This document shows, one piece after another, positions 26,114 to 33,483 of a stretch of 64,000 nt of DNA. Where the stretch lies: NCBI GenBank assembly GCA_000403215.2, contig KE159563.1, positions 118,311-182,310 of the forward strand, read 5' to 3'. Positions within the stretch are counted from its first letter, which is position 1. Every line of letters starts with the position of its first letter. The position numbers were made by a program, and so were the translations under genes. This DNA comes from Lachnospiraceae bacterium A4 (GTDB taxonomy: Bacteria; Bacillota; Clostridia; Lachnospirales; Lachnospiraceae). The notes under the pieces were generated by a model. It saw only the letters and a program-made list of their open reading frames with translations, did not search any database and was not told the DNA's origin.

Positions 26114-26899
26114 ATGAAAACAATCCGGTTATATCTGCACTACGTCTCCATCAATATCCGCTGTATGATGCAGTACAAGACTTCCTTTCTGCTGACGGCG
26201 GTTGGGCAGTTTCTGGTGTCATTCAACATCTTTCTTGGCATCTTTTTTATGTTTCAGCGGTTTTCGAGTGTGGAAGGGTTTACCTACAGCGAAGTGCTGT
26301 TGTGTTTCTCTGTGGTTTTGCTGGAATTTGGGCTGGCAGAAATGGTTGCACGGGGATTTGACACGTTTTCCGGCATGGTCAGAAGCGGCGAATTTGACCG
26401 GGTTCTGGTGCGTCCGCAGAATGAAATCCTTCAGGTGCTCGGCTCCAAATTTGAATTGACAAGAATCGGGCGGTTGTTACAGGCAGTTGTTATGTTTGCC
26501 TATGGCATCATGAAATGTAATGTTGTATGGAATGTCCCCAAAATATGTACGCTTTTGTTTATGCTGGCTGGCGGCACAGTGGTCTTTACAGCGCTGTTTT
26601 TTATCTATGCGGCGCTATGCTTTTTTACACTCGAAGGGCTTGAGTTCATGAATGTTTTTACTGACGGTGGCAGGGAGCTTGGCAAATATCCGATTGGCAT
26701 CTATGGCAAAAAGATGCTGCTGTTTACGACATTTGTCATTCCTTATGCGCTGGTACAGTACTATCCGCTCCTGTATATCCTTGACCGGCAGACCTCGGTC
26801 TTTTATATGTTTCTGCCGCTTGCCGCCTGCTGGTTTTTTATCCCGGCGCTGCTGCTTTGGAAGTTTGGCGTGCGGTGTTATCAGTCGAGCAGGTCATAA
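26114..26899 (+). CDS. ABC-2 type (DUF990) permease
   Basis: 261 residues with about six hydrophobic helices (YKTSFLLTAVGQFLVSF first), and the family's GMVRSGEFDRVLVRPQNEI loop and ELGKYPIGIYGK stretch, where EFDxxLVRP and YPxxIY are recurrent in DUF990 permeases. It is intact, 11 bases after the broken permease, and would normally form a heterodimer with it. RBS GAGGTTAG is weak. Direction of transport is presumed outward; the substrate is unknown. Confidence 0.85.
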   Translation: MKTIRLYLHYVSINIRCMMQYKTSFLLTAVGQFLVSFNIFLGIFFMFQRFSSVEGFTYSEVLLCFSVVLLEFGLAEMVARGFDTFSGMVRSGEFDRVLVRPQNEILQVLGSKFELTRIGRLLQAVVMFAYGIMKCNVVWNVPKICTLLFMLAGGTVVFTALFFIYAALCFFTLEGLEFMNVFTDGGRELGKYPIGIYGKKMLLFTTFVIPYALVQYYPLLYILDRQTSVFYMFLPLAACWFFIPALLLWKFGVRCYQSSRS

Positions 26900-26927
26900 A
26901 AGTGCAAAATTTGTATAAGAGAAACTA

Positions 26928-26956
26928 TTGATATCGAACTGAAACTATGTTATAGT
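26928..26956 (+). promoter_or_regulatory. Promoter of antitoxin RNA, type I module 1
   Basis: TTGATA (26928-26933), exactly 17 bases, TATAGT (26951-26956), pointing at the toxin gene's 3' end. Confidence 0.75.
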
Positions 26957-26962
26957 AAATAT

Positions 26963-27049
26963 GAAAAAGCAATACCGATAGACGGTTTGCCCAGTAATAT
27001 TAGTAAAAGATAACCGCTAAGATTGATAGGCTTGGGCGGTTATTTTTTT
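26963..27049 (+). ncRNA. Candidate antitoxin small RNA, type I module 1
   Basis: An RNA of about 87 bases is predicted from the promoter at 26928 to a terminator with arms ATAACCGC (27010-27017) and GCGGTTAT (27036-27043) and a following T-run. It is antisense to the 3' untranslated region and last codons of the toxin gene (stop at 27040). Its 5' part, GCAATACC...GGTTTGCCC, closely matches the start of the toxin mRNA because the locus is an inverted repeat. The convergent layout with 3' overlap is that of TxpA/RatA-like pairs. Confidence 0.65.
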
Positions 27050-27223
27050 GTGCTGCTGCCAATTGTATAACCAAGTCCAAAAGAAGTCAGCACCAAACTG
27101 ATTATTGCAATCAGACTTTCTATTGTTATCATTCGCATCACCCCCCATTTTTACATCGTTCTATGTAGTCGGAGGGTCACAATCCCTCCGCAGAGGGCAA
27201 ACCGCCTACCGTTATGGTATTGC
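26969..27223. repeat. Inverted repeat flanking type I module 1
   Basis: GCAATACC(...)GGTTTGCCC at 26969-26992 is repeated in inverse orientation at 27195-27223 with a few changes. Consequently the toxin mRNA's 5' and 3' ends are complementary over about 22 bases, which could hide the ribosome site in the full-length message, and the two convergent transcripts begin with similar sequence. Confidence 0.75.
27040..27132 (-). CDS. Small membrane toxin (Hol_Tox/TxpA-like), type I module 1
   Basis: A 30-residue peptide: start MITIESLIAIISL, a single hydrophobic helix, then GSSTKK at the C-terminus. This charge and helix pattern is that of putative holin-like type I toxins. The ATG at 27132 follows GGGGGGTGATGCGA; the second module in this window has GGAGGGTGATGC in the same place, so the start is supported by comparison (an earlier ATG at 27138 lies inside this block). 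A GGAGGG/CCCTCC hairpin at 27171-27190 in the leader may affect ribosome access. Expression would be blocked by the convergent small RNA. Toxicity is inferred. Confidence 0.7.
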   Translation of the reverse strand: MITIESLIAIISLVLTSFGLGYTIGSSTKK

Positions 27224-27231
27224 TGTGTTTT

Positions 27232-27260
27232 AGTGTATCATATATTCTATCATTTTTCAA
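27232..27260 (-). promoter_or_regulatory. Promoter of toxin mRNA, type I module 1
   Basis: Reverse strand TTGAAA (27260-27255), 17 bases, TACACT (27237-27232). The mRNA would start near 27225, giving a leader of about 90 bases. Confidence 0.7.
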
Positions 27261-27278
27261 CGAAGTAACGCTTTTTTG

Positions 27279-27881
27279 TCATTTCTGCATCATACCCGCA
27301 AGGATATCCACGCACGCATCTAATCCGAGGCTGCTGGTATTCAGGCACAAGTCAAACTTGGACATATCGCCCCATTTCCAGCCAGTATGCGTATTGTAGA
27401 AATTACTCCTTCTCTTGTCGGACTTGCGCAGGAAATCCTCTGCCTCCGCAGGCGCAATATGCTCTGTCTGAATTGCGCGGTTAATGCGGTAATCCTTGTC
27501 AGCATAGGCAAATACCTTTAGGCAGTCCGCCCTGTCAAACAAGATAAAAGAGGCGCATCTTCCAACGATCACACAGTCATGTTTTTCCACATTTTCCTCA
27601 ATGATTTTTTTCTCTTCCAAAAACAGTTTCTCAGACATTGGCAAATTCGTGCTGTCCTTTTTGCTGCCGCCGATCGCTGTCTTTGAGAGGTTAAAGATAA
27701 TGCTTCCCGGTGCAGTCTCCTCCAAATCCCCGATATAAATTGGAGGAATATCAAGCCTTTTTGCCGCTTCCACCAGAATATTCCTGTCATATAGTTCTAT
27801 GCCTAATTTTTTGGCCACCCGTCTGCCAATCTCGTTGCCGCCGCTTGCAAATTCACGTTCCATGGTAATGATTTTATACAT
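27279..27881 (-). CDS. Cytidylate kinase-like family protein
   Basis: 200 residues of the Cytidylate_kin2 family. It starts MYKIITMEREFASGGNEIGR; ASGGNEIG stands where classical kinases have the P-loop, and VIVGRCASFIL, FAYADKDYRINRAI and DKRRSNFYNTHTG are repeated in this family. Classical CMP kinases phosphorylate CMP; members of this branch have no tested substrate that I know of. It is transcribed alone, with a conserved hypothetical gene upstream on the same strand behind a terminator. Confidence 0.85.
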   Translation of the reverse strand: MYKIITMEREFASGGNEIGRRVAKKLGIELYDRNILVEAAKRLDIPPIYIGDLEETAPGSIIFNLSKTAIGGSKKDSTNLPMSEKLFLEEKKIIEENVEKHDCVIVGRCASFILFDRADCLKVFAYADKDYRINRAIQTEHIAPAEAEDFLRKSDKRRSNFYNTHTGWKWGDMSKFDLCLNTSSLGLDACVDILAGMMQK

Positions 27882-28000
27882 ACTATCAGCTCCTTTTCAA
27901 TTTTATTAAATTTATTTTAACACATCCTCTGCAGATTTACTAGAAATATTATAAATGATGGAAACTTTTTGGCAATTATGCCTTATATAAATCTGTGCAT

Positions 28001-28041
28001 CAAAAATTCCGCAGACTTGGAATTTCCAATATCTGCGGAAT
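28001..28041 (-). terminator. Terminator after the 28.1-28.9 kb gene
   Basis: ATTCCGCAGA (28006-28015) and TCTGCGGAAT (28032-28041) pair; on the reverse strand TTTTTGATGCACAGA follows, a looser version of the terminator-linked motif. Confidence 0.8.
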
Positions 28042-28078
28042 CTGCTGCGATTGATTCGTCAATCAATATGCTATAGTC

Positions 28079-28921
28079 TCACACTGCTGTGTCAATCGTA
28101 CCGCCCTCAACCACGGCCGCCGCACTCGGCGACGCGCCGGTCGAAATACTCATGCCCCCCAGTTGGAGTGAGACACCATTTCTGTCATAACCATTCATTC
28201 CATAAGCATTGCTGCCGATCGTCTGCTTCTCCTTCTCAAACTTGTCAAACATGGCTTTGAGGTACTTCATGTCTGCCTCCATGATTTCCTTCATCTCGTC
28301 GGCACGATGTTTCTTCTTCATCATCTCTAAGTCCTCCGGGTCCATGCTCTGCCGTACACTGATTCCCATGTCCTCCGAGAACTCATCCATGTCATCAATC
28401 CGTTCAAGTGCCTTCATTGCCTCCTCCATCATGCGCTCATACTGCTCCATGAGCTTCTGCATTCTCTGAAGGTTGACATCTGACGGATCTTCCTCCCTGA
28501 GCTGCTTTGCAGTTCCTTGCTCAGTCTTTTCCTCAAGCTCAGCCTCACAGGGTCCGCCTTTATGCTCGACCCGCTCTTCCTCCTCGAGATGTTTCATGCG
28601 TTTCTTCGCCACTCTGGTGATCGCCTGTGCGTGCATCAAGGCATTGAAAATCTCATTGTCATCATACACGCCTCCCTTGTACATCAGCCTGAGGGACGCC
28701 ACCTTCTGCTTCGCACTAATCAGTACCTGATGCGCGTTGCCCGACTTTTTTGCGTTTAAAAGCCTTGTGGAAATTTCCTTGTAGCTGTACGGCAGCCGCT
28801 TCTTCTTTGTCTCTTGCGACTTCGCACTTTTGATTGTCACAGAACCAACGACTTTTCCGCCCTTATCCCTGAACTCCAGTCGTCTCGTGTTTGGGCTGCT
28901 GATTCCCATCATCATACTCAT
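28079..28921 (-). CDS. Conserved cytoplasmic protein of unknown function, coiled coil
   Basis: 280 residues, hydrophilic, with long Glu/Lys/Met-rich helices between about 100 and 240 (LMEQYERMMEEAMKALERID), a basic N-terminal third (KKRLPYSYKEISTRLLNAKK), and a Gly/Ser-rich tail with GVSLQLGGMSISTGASP. No transmembrane segments, signal peptide or known catalytic motif. I recall similar proteins in Lachnospiraceae without function. ATG 28921 follows GGAGGATGATGGC. It stands alone with a good terminator. Confidence 0.7.
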   Translation of the reverse strand: MSMMMGISSPNTRRLEFRDKGGKVVGSVTIKSAKSQETKKKRLPYSYKEISTRLLNAKKSGNAHQVLISAKQKVASLRLMYKGGVYDDNEIFNALMHAQAITRVAKKRMKHLEEEERVEHKGGPCEAELEEKTEQGTAKQLREEDPSDVNLQRMQKLMEQYERMMEEAMKALERIDDMDEFSEDMGISVRQSMDPEDLEMMKKKHRADEMKEIMEADMKYLKAMFDKFEKEKQTIGSNAYGMNGYDRNGVSLQLGGMSISTGASPSAAAVVEGGTIDTAV

Positions 28922-29207
28922 GCCATCATCCTCCTTGATTCAGACAAATTTATAGTTGTGTCATATCAGAACATGTCCGACTCGTCCTTTCTTTCATTTG
29001 TGGAAAAGCATGTTCAGACACAATCTGGTATGCTATATACTATATCGTACAAAAACAGGGATTTTATAAGGAGTCTGCGGCAAATCCGCTGTTGTTCGAC
29101 AATACGGATTATATGAAGATATTGTGTGACAATAATACGAATTTGAGTACTGCGAGGAATATTCATGTGATTACCGTGATAAATTCATACGAATAACTTT
29201 ACAGAAC
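28922..29207. other. Intergenic region before the VapBC-type module
   Basis: No gene is supported in this stretch. It contains the divergent upstream region of the 28.1-28.9 kb gene and is AT-rich after 29100; possible short peptides are not backed by ribosome sites. Confidence 0.4.
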
Positions 29208-29235
29208 CGCACGAATGATATATAATAATCGTGCG
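29198..29235 (+). promoter_or_regulatory. Promoter with overlapping palindromic operator of the VapBC-type module
   Basis: TTTACA (29198-29203), 17 bases, TATAAT (29221-29226). A 28-base inverted repeat, CGCACGA...TCGTGCG (29208-29235), encloses the -10 box, the position expected for an antitoxin-bound autorepression site. Confidence 0.75.
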
Positions 29236-29249
29236 AAGGAGATGATCAG

Positions 29250-29465
29250 ATGTCTATAACAGCAACAGAACTAAAACAGAATTTAGGAAAATATTTACTT
29301 CTTTCAGCAAAGGAGGATATTCTAATCACAAAAAACGGCAAAACAATTGCCAAACTGACGAATCCTTATCAAAATAGAGTGAATACGGCAAAATCTCTGT
29401 TCGGGATATTGCCCGAATACGCCAGTCTGGAAGATACAAAAGAGGAAAGGCTGAATGCTAAGTAA
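29250..29465 (+). CDS. Type II antitoxin, Phd/YefM-like
   Basis: 71 residues. The N-terminal MSITATELKQNLGKYLLLS and ITKNGKTIAKLTNP are typical of Phd/YefM-type antitoxins, which dimerise and bind the operator; the C-terminal tail SLFGILPEYASLEDTKEER would wrap around the toxin. ATG follows GAAGGAGATGATCAG. It overlaps the toxin gene by one base (stop/start TAATG). It should neutralise the PIN-domain toxin and repress the promoter with the palindrome. Confidence 0.85.
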   Translation: MSITATELKQNLGKYLLLSAKEDILITKNGKTIAKLTNPYQNRVNTAKSLFGILPEYASLEDTKEERLNAK

Positions 29466-29890
29466 TGAAAATACTTGTCGATACAAATATAGTAATTGAT
29501 GCACTGACAGGAAGAGAACCTTTTAGAGAATCAGCAGAGCAGATATTTTTGCTGGCTGCAAATCAGATCGAAGATCTGTACATTACAGCCAGTTCCGCTG
29601 CAGATATTTATTATCTGGCAAGAAAACACTTCCACAATACGGAGCAGTCTAAAAATATCCTGTCAAAGCTTTATCAATTATTCGCTATTTTAGATGTTAC
29701 ATCAAAAGACTGTCAGGATGCATTGGTGTCTGAAGTTAAAGATTATGAGAATGCAGTAATTTCCTGTTGTGCGAAACGTAACCAGATGAACTATATTGTT
29801 ACAGGGAATATCAAAAAGTATAAAGATTCTAGGGTCAAGGCGTTATTGCCAGATGAATTTATAAAAATAATATCACAGAATGAAGAATAA
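29465..29890 (+). CDS. PIN-domain ribonuclease toxin (VapC-like)
   Basis: 141 residues. The PIN-domain opening MKILVDTNIVIDALTGREPF holds the first catalytic Asp; a middle Glu is in the RESAEQIF region, and later acidic residues are in KDYENAVISCCA. The C-terminal YIVTGNIKKYKDS fits the family's TRD/GDxxKDF-like segment. PIN toxins cleave RNA, in many cases tRNA. It is translationally coupled to its antitoxin. Confidence 0.85.
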   Translation: MKILVDTNIVIDALTGREPFRESAEQIFLLAANQIEDLYITASSAADIYYLARKHFHNTEQSKNILSKLYQLFAILDVTSKDCQDALVSEVKDYENAVISCCAKRNQMNYIVTGNIKKYKDSRVKALLPDEFIKIISQNEE

Positions 29891-29938
29891 AAAGATTTCA
29901 GTCTGTCCAAAAAATATTCCATCAGAAAGGAAACAGGT

Positions 29939-30865
29939 ATGGTCTATCTCTTTACTGCACTGTACTGTGAGGCACAAATATTTATCAGACAATTCAATCT
30001 GACGAAAAATCTGGAAAATATCTGGTTTCAGGAATTTTATAACGAGACTTTGAACCTCCGGCTCACAATCACTGGTGTCGGTGAACTCGCTGCTGCCGCA
30101 GCTGTCAGCAGCACATGCTCGATGTACAGACCGACGCCGTCTGACCTGCTCTTGAATGTGGGAATGTGCGCGCACACTGCCAAAAAGGATGGCATTTTCC
30201 TGTGCAATCAGATTATCGAGCTGGCAACAGGCAAAACCTTTTATCCTGATCTGCTGTATCGTCACCCCTTTCGCGAAAGTGCGATCGTAACAGGAATGCT
30301 GCCGTGGAATGCCGGACAGGACGGCGGCAGATTTGGTGGCCAAGCCCCTTTTGCAGCAGATCTTCTTCCATCAAATACGCAGACAGATGAGCGCATGATT
30401 GCAGCGGGCGCTCTCGCAGGAATGTTATACGACATGGAAGCCGCTGCAATCTATCAGGCGGGGATTCATTTCTTTGCTCCGCACCAGATGATCTTTCTAA
30501 AAGTGGTGTCTGACAATGGCAATGCCGCAGAAGTTTCCAAGGAACAAGTGACATCTCTGATGCAGAACTATCAAGACTGCATCATTGATTATCTCATGCA
30601 GACTGCCGCTATCACAAAAGAACACAGTGATCACAATAACGAAATGAATGAGAAGGACAAACAAATCGTCGAAACTTTTTGTACCGACTTGCACTGTTCC
30701 AAGGCTATGCGGGATTCCATGCGTCAGTATATCCGCTATATGGCACTGTCTGGTATGGATTACATCGGCATGATTCGGGAACTGTACGAGAAAAATCTGC
30801 TTCCCTGCAAAGATAAAAAAGAAGGAAAACAACGTTTTGAAGAATTTAAAAGAAGATTATTTTAA
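29939..30865 (+). CDS. Nucleoside phosphorylase-like protein with C-terminal extension
   Basis: 308 residues. The first 220 residues resemble the MTA/SAH nucleosidase and purine phosphorylase fold: ITGVGELAAAAAV, LLNVGMCAHTAKKDG, and the nucleoside-binding LYDMEAAAIYQ near residue 165, followed by FLKVVSDN with the catalytic-type Asp. The C-terminal 80 residues are helical (SKAMRDSMRQYIRYMALSG) and not part of the standard fold. RBS AAAGGAAAC. It is the first gene of an overlapping operon with an SPL-family radical SAM enzyme and an SDR. The substrate is unknown. Confidence 0.75.
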   Translation: MVYLFTALYCEAQIFIRQFNLTKNLENIWFQEFYNETLNLRLTITGVGELAAAAAVSSTCSMYRPTPSDLLLNVGMCAHTAKKDGIFLCNQIIELATGKTFYPDLLYRHPFRESAIVTGMLPWNAGQDGGRFGGQAPFAADLLPSNTQTDERMIAAGALAGMLYDMEAAAIYQAGIHFFAPHQMIFLKVVSDNGNAAEVSKEQVTSLMQNYQDCIIDYLMQTAAITKEHSDHNNEMNEKDKQIVETFCTDLHCSKAMRDSMRQYIRYMALSGMDYIGMIRELYEKNLLPCKDKKEGKQRFEEFKRRLF

Positions 30866-31856
30866 CCCGTTTTTTTCACATATCTATGTAGAAAAATCGG
30901 TTCGCAATCATGCGCGCACGCAGAACATACTGGCTAAATTCCCATCTGCCCAAATCATTGAAATTGGTCATTACAAGGATGTATTCTGCCGAAGCAGACA
31001 AAATATTCGGCTTCAGCACTGTGCACAGAAATTGATTCTTGCCGCCAGACAGGGAACTCTGCTCTATGAAGGCGCCCCTGTTTGCCAGCGCTTTGGCAAC
31101 GAACATTTTTATTATGTATCCTGCGCGATGAACTGCATCTTTGACTGCGCATACTGCTATCTAAAGGGAATGTATCCGTCTGCAAATATTGTGGTATTCG
31201 TCAATCTGGAGGATATTTTTGCAGAAGTGGAACGTGTACTGGAAAATCATCCGTTGTATTTGTGTGTCTCCTATGATACGGATTTGCTGGCACTGGAACC
31301 GCTTATTGGCTTTGTGCAGGAATGGTGTGCTTTTGCGGCAAAACACGCACAGTTAACGATTGAAATACGGACAAAATGCGCCAACAAAGCATTTGTACAA
31401 AGCATCGTGCCCATGCCCAATGTGATTTATGCCTATACCATATCACCGCAGGCAGTGATCGACGCCTTTGAACATCATACCGCCTCTCTGTCAGACCGCC
31501 TCTTTTGCGCGGCAGCGCTGATGCGCGCTGGCTGCCCTGTACGCCTTTGTTTTGACCCGATGATTTACCTCCCCGGCTGGAAGACGCATTATAGCGAAAT
31601 GATGAATCAGGTATATCGTTCGATTGCGGTTGATCAATTATTGGACGTCAGCATCGGAACATTTCGTATCTCACAGGATTATTTGAAAAATATGCGAAAA
31701 CAAGCCAAAGACTCAGCCGTGATCTGGTTTCCTTTTCAGAAGGAGGACGGCTACTGCCATTATCCAGCCCCCTTAATGGAAGAGATGGAAAGTTTTTTGA
31801 CTGCACAGATCGCAGAAAAAATTGACAGGGAGAAGATTTTTCGATGGAATGTATGA
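30837..31856 (+). CDS. Spore photoproduct lyase (SPL) family radical SAM protein
   Basis: 339 residues. The SAM cluster is CIFDCAYC in the CxxxCxxC form typical of radical SAM enzymes, inside YYVSCAMNCIFDCAYCYLKG near residue 100. The opening YVEKSVRNHARTQNILAKFP and the late RLCFDPMIYLPGW are SPL-like. Classical SPL repairs the thymine dimer of UV-treated spores; members not next to spore genes may differ. I use the TTG at 30837 (AGGAAAACAACGTT upstream), which overlaps the previous gene by 29 bases. The SPL Cys needed for H-return should be checked by alignment. Confidence 0.82.
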   Translation: MKNLKEDYFNPFFSHIYVEKSVRNHARTQNILAKFPSAQIIEIGHYKDVFCRSRQNIRLQHCAQKLILAARQGTLLYEGAPVCQRFGNEHFYYVSCAMNCIFDCAYCYLKGMYPSANIVVFVNLEDIFAEVERVLENHPLYLCVSYDTDLLALEPLIGFVQEWCAFAAKHAQLTIEIRTKCANKAFVQSIVPMPNVIYAYTISPQAVIDAFEHHTASLSDRLFCAAALMRAGCPVRLCFDPMIYLPGWKTHYSEMMNQVYRSIAVDQLLDVSIGTFRISQDYLKNMRKQAKDSAVIWFPFQKEDGYCHYPAPLMEEMESFLTAQIAEKIDREKIFRWNV

Positions 31857-32593
31857 ATAAAAATACGAATACAAAAGCTGCCATTGTGACTGGAGCCTCC
31901 TCCGGTATCGGCTGCGCGGTCAGCCAAAAGCTGTGCGCGCTTGGATATGAAGTGTTCGGTTTCGGAAGGGATTTTTCCAAAACAAAATGGCATGAAACAG
32001 ACAAGATTCACCCGATCGTCTGTGATGTGCTGGACACAGCCCAACTCTGCGCCCACGTCCGTCAAATCGCGGCACAGCATTCGGTTCATGTCTTGGTAAA
32101 CAATGCCGGTGTTGGATATTACGGGCTTCATGAAGAATTAAGTCCAGACAAAATCAAGCGGCTGGTGCGGACCAATCTCGAGACCCCCATGATTTTGACC
32201 CAGCAGCTTTTGCGGCACTTAAAGAAAAACGCAGGTTATATTATCAATATTTCCTCTGTGACTGCGGCGCAGTCCAATCCGCACGGCTGTGCTTACGGCG
32301 CGACCAAAGCAGGGCTTGCCAGCTTTTCGCGCAGTCTCTTTGACGAATCCCGAAAATATGGCGTGAAATCAATCACCATTTCCCCGGATATGACACAGAC
32401 AAATCTCTACCGCAATGCAGATTTCAGGGAGGGGGACGATGCGGCGTCATATCTTCTTCCAGATGATGTCGCAGACGCAGTGGAATGGATTCTTGCCCAG
32501 CGGGACAGCGTCATTGTCACGGACATTACGCTCAAACCACAGCACCACAGGATTCAGCGGAAAGTTAATAAAAACTGTGGGCATCAGCTATGA
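31844..32593 (+). CDS. Short-chain dehydrogenase/reductase
   Basis: 249 residues. TGASSGIGCAV is the NAD(P)-binding loop, VNNAGVGYYG the NNAG motif, ISSVTAAQ the Ser, and YGATKAG the Tyr and Lys. It overlaps the SPL gene by 13 bases, so translation is coupled. Its role with the phosphorylase and radical SAM partners is not known; together they could act on a nucleoside-derived metabolite. A C-terminal tail is basic (QHHRIQRKVNK). Confidence 0.88.
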   Translation: MECMNKNTNTKAAIVTGASSGIGCAVSQKLCALGYEVFGFGRDFSKTKWHETDKIHPIVCDVLDTAQLCAHVRQIAAQHSVHVLVNNAGVGYYGLHEELSPDKIKRLVRTNLETPMILTQQLLRHLKKNAGYIINISSVTAAQSNPHGCAYGATKAGLASFSRSLFDESRKYGVKSITISPDMTQTNLYRNADFREGDDAASYLLPDDVADAVEWILAQRDSVIVTDITLKPQHHRIQRKVNKNCGHQL

Positions 32594-32723
32594 CACTGCC
32601 CGAAAAGAACACCATTGCCTCATAGAACAGCTTCTTTAGTGCATTCTCCACGCGTGTCCGCCCTGCCGCAGACACGCGCGACACTTGATCGGCATGTGTT
32701 TATCAGACTGCATCGTCCACAAT

Positions 32724-33419
32724 TTACGGAGTTACCGCCCATGTGTAACCGATTCCATACACGTTTTTGATGTAATCAGGATTGGCAGAATCAATCTCGA
32801 GCTGGTCGCGCAGCCGTTTCACTGCCACTGTCAGCGCGTCCTCGTCCAAACACTCCCCAATTCCCTGCCATACCCAGTCAATCAGCGTGTTTCGTTTCAC
32901 AGTCGCCCCTTTATTTTCGCAGAGAATCTTTAACAACCGCTGTTCTGTTTTGCTTAACTCCATCAACTGACCGCCGCGGCGAAACTCCATTTTCCCAAAA
33001 TCAAAATCAAAATGGTCGATTTTATAATGCTCTTTGGGCGTTGTTTTCCCGCGCAGCCACACCGCCACCCGCTCGCGCAGCGCCGTCAAACGAAAAGGCT
33101 TTGTGATATAATCATTTGCGCCCGCCTCAAGCCCTGCCTCAATATCCGGCTCCATACTGCTCACTGCGATGAGCAGAACGGGCAACTGACTCCGCTTACG
33201 GATTTCCCGCACAAAATCTATCCCGCTATCATCTGGCAGACTGAGATCAAGCAAAATCAAAGAGATGTCCCCGCTCTCCATGATTTTCCTCGCGTCCGCG
33301 ATTGTCCTGCATTGTATAAAGGTATAGGTGTCATTTTCCAGTGCGAGCACGATCGCTTCATTTAATTCCTGATCGTCCTCTACCACTAAGATGTTTCTTT
33401 GTTGAATCTGTGTTTCCAT
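32724..33419 (-). CDS. OmpR-family response regulator (no adjacent kinase)
   Basis: 231 residues from ATG 33419, after GGAGGAACGGCA. The receiver domain has the acidic pair EDD (VVEDDQELNEA), phosphorylation Asp in LLDLSLPD, and the Lys in TKPFRLTAL. The C-terminal winged helix carries SKTEQRLLKIL and VYGIGYTW. The family is VanR/VncR-like. No sensor kinase gene lies next to it: the neighbour on the same strand is uvrC and the upstream gene is convergent, so the signal comes from an unlinked kinase. The frame is open 16 codons further upstream without a ribosome site. Confidence 0.9.
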   Translation of the reverse strand: METQIQQRNILVVEDDQELNEAIVLALENDTYTFIQCRTIADARKIMESGDISLILLDLSLPDDSGIDFVREIRKRSQLPVLLIAVSSMEPDIEAGLEAGANDYITKPFRLTALRERVAVWLRGKTTPKEHYKIDHFDFDFGKMEFRRGGQLMELSKTEQRLLKILCENKGATVKRNTLIDWVWQGIGECLDEDALTVAVKRLRDQLEIDSANPDYIKNVYGIGYTWAVTP

Positions 33420-33483
33420 TGCCGTTCCTCCACATAACAATACGAATCTAAACGTATTATTCCACAAAATTCAAAAAAGAAAC

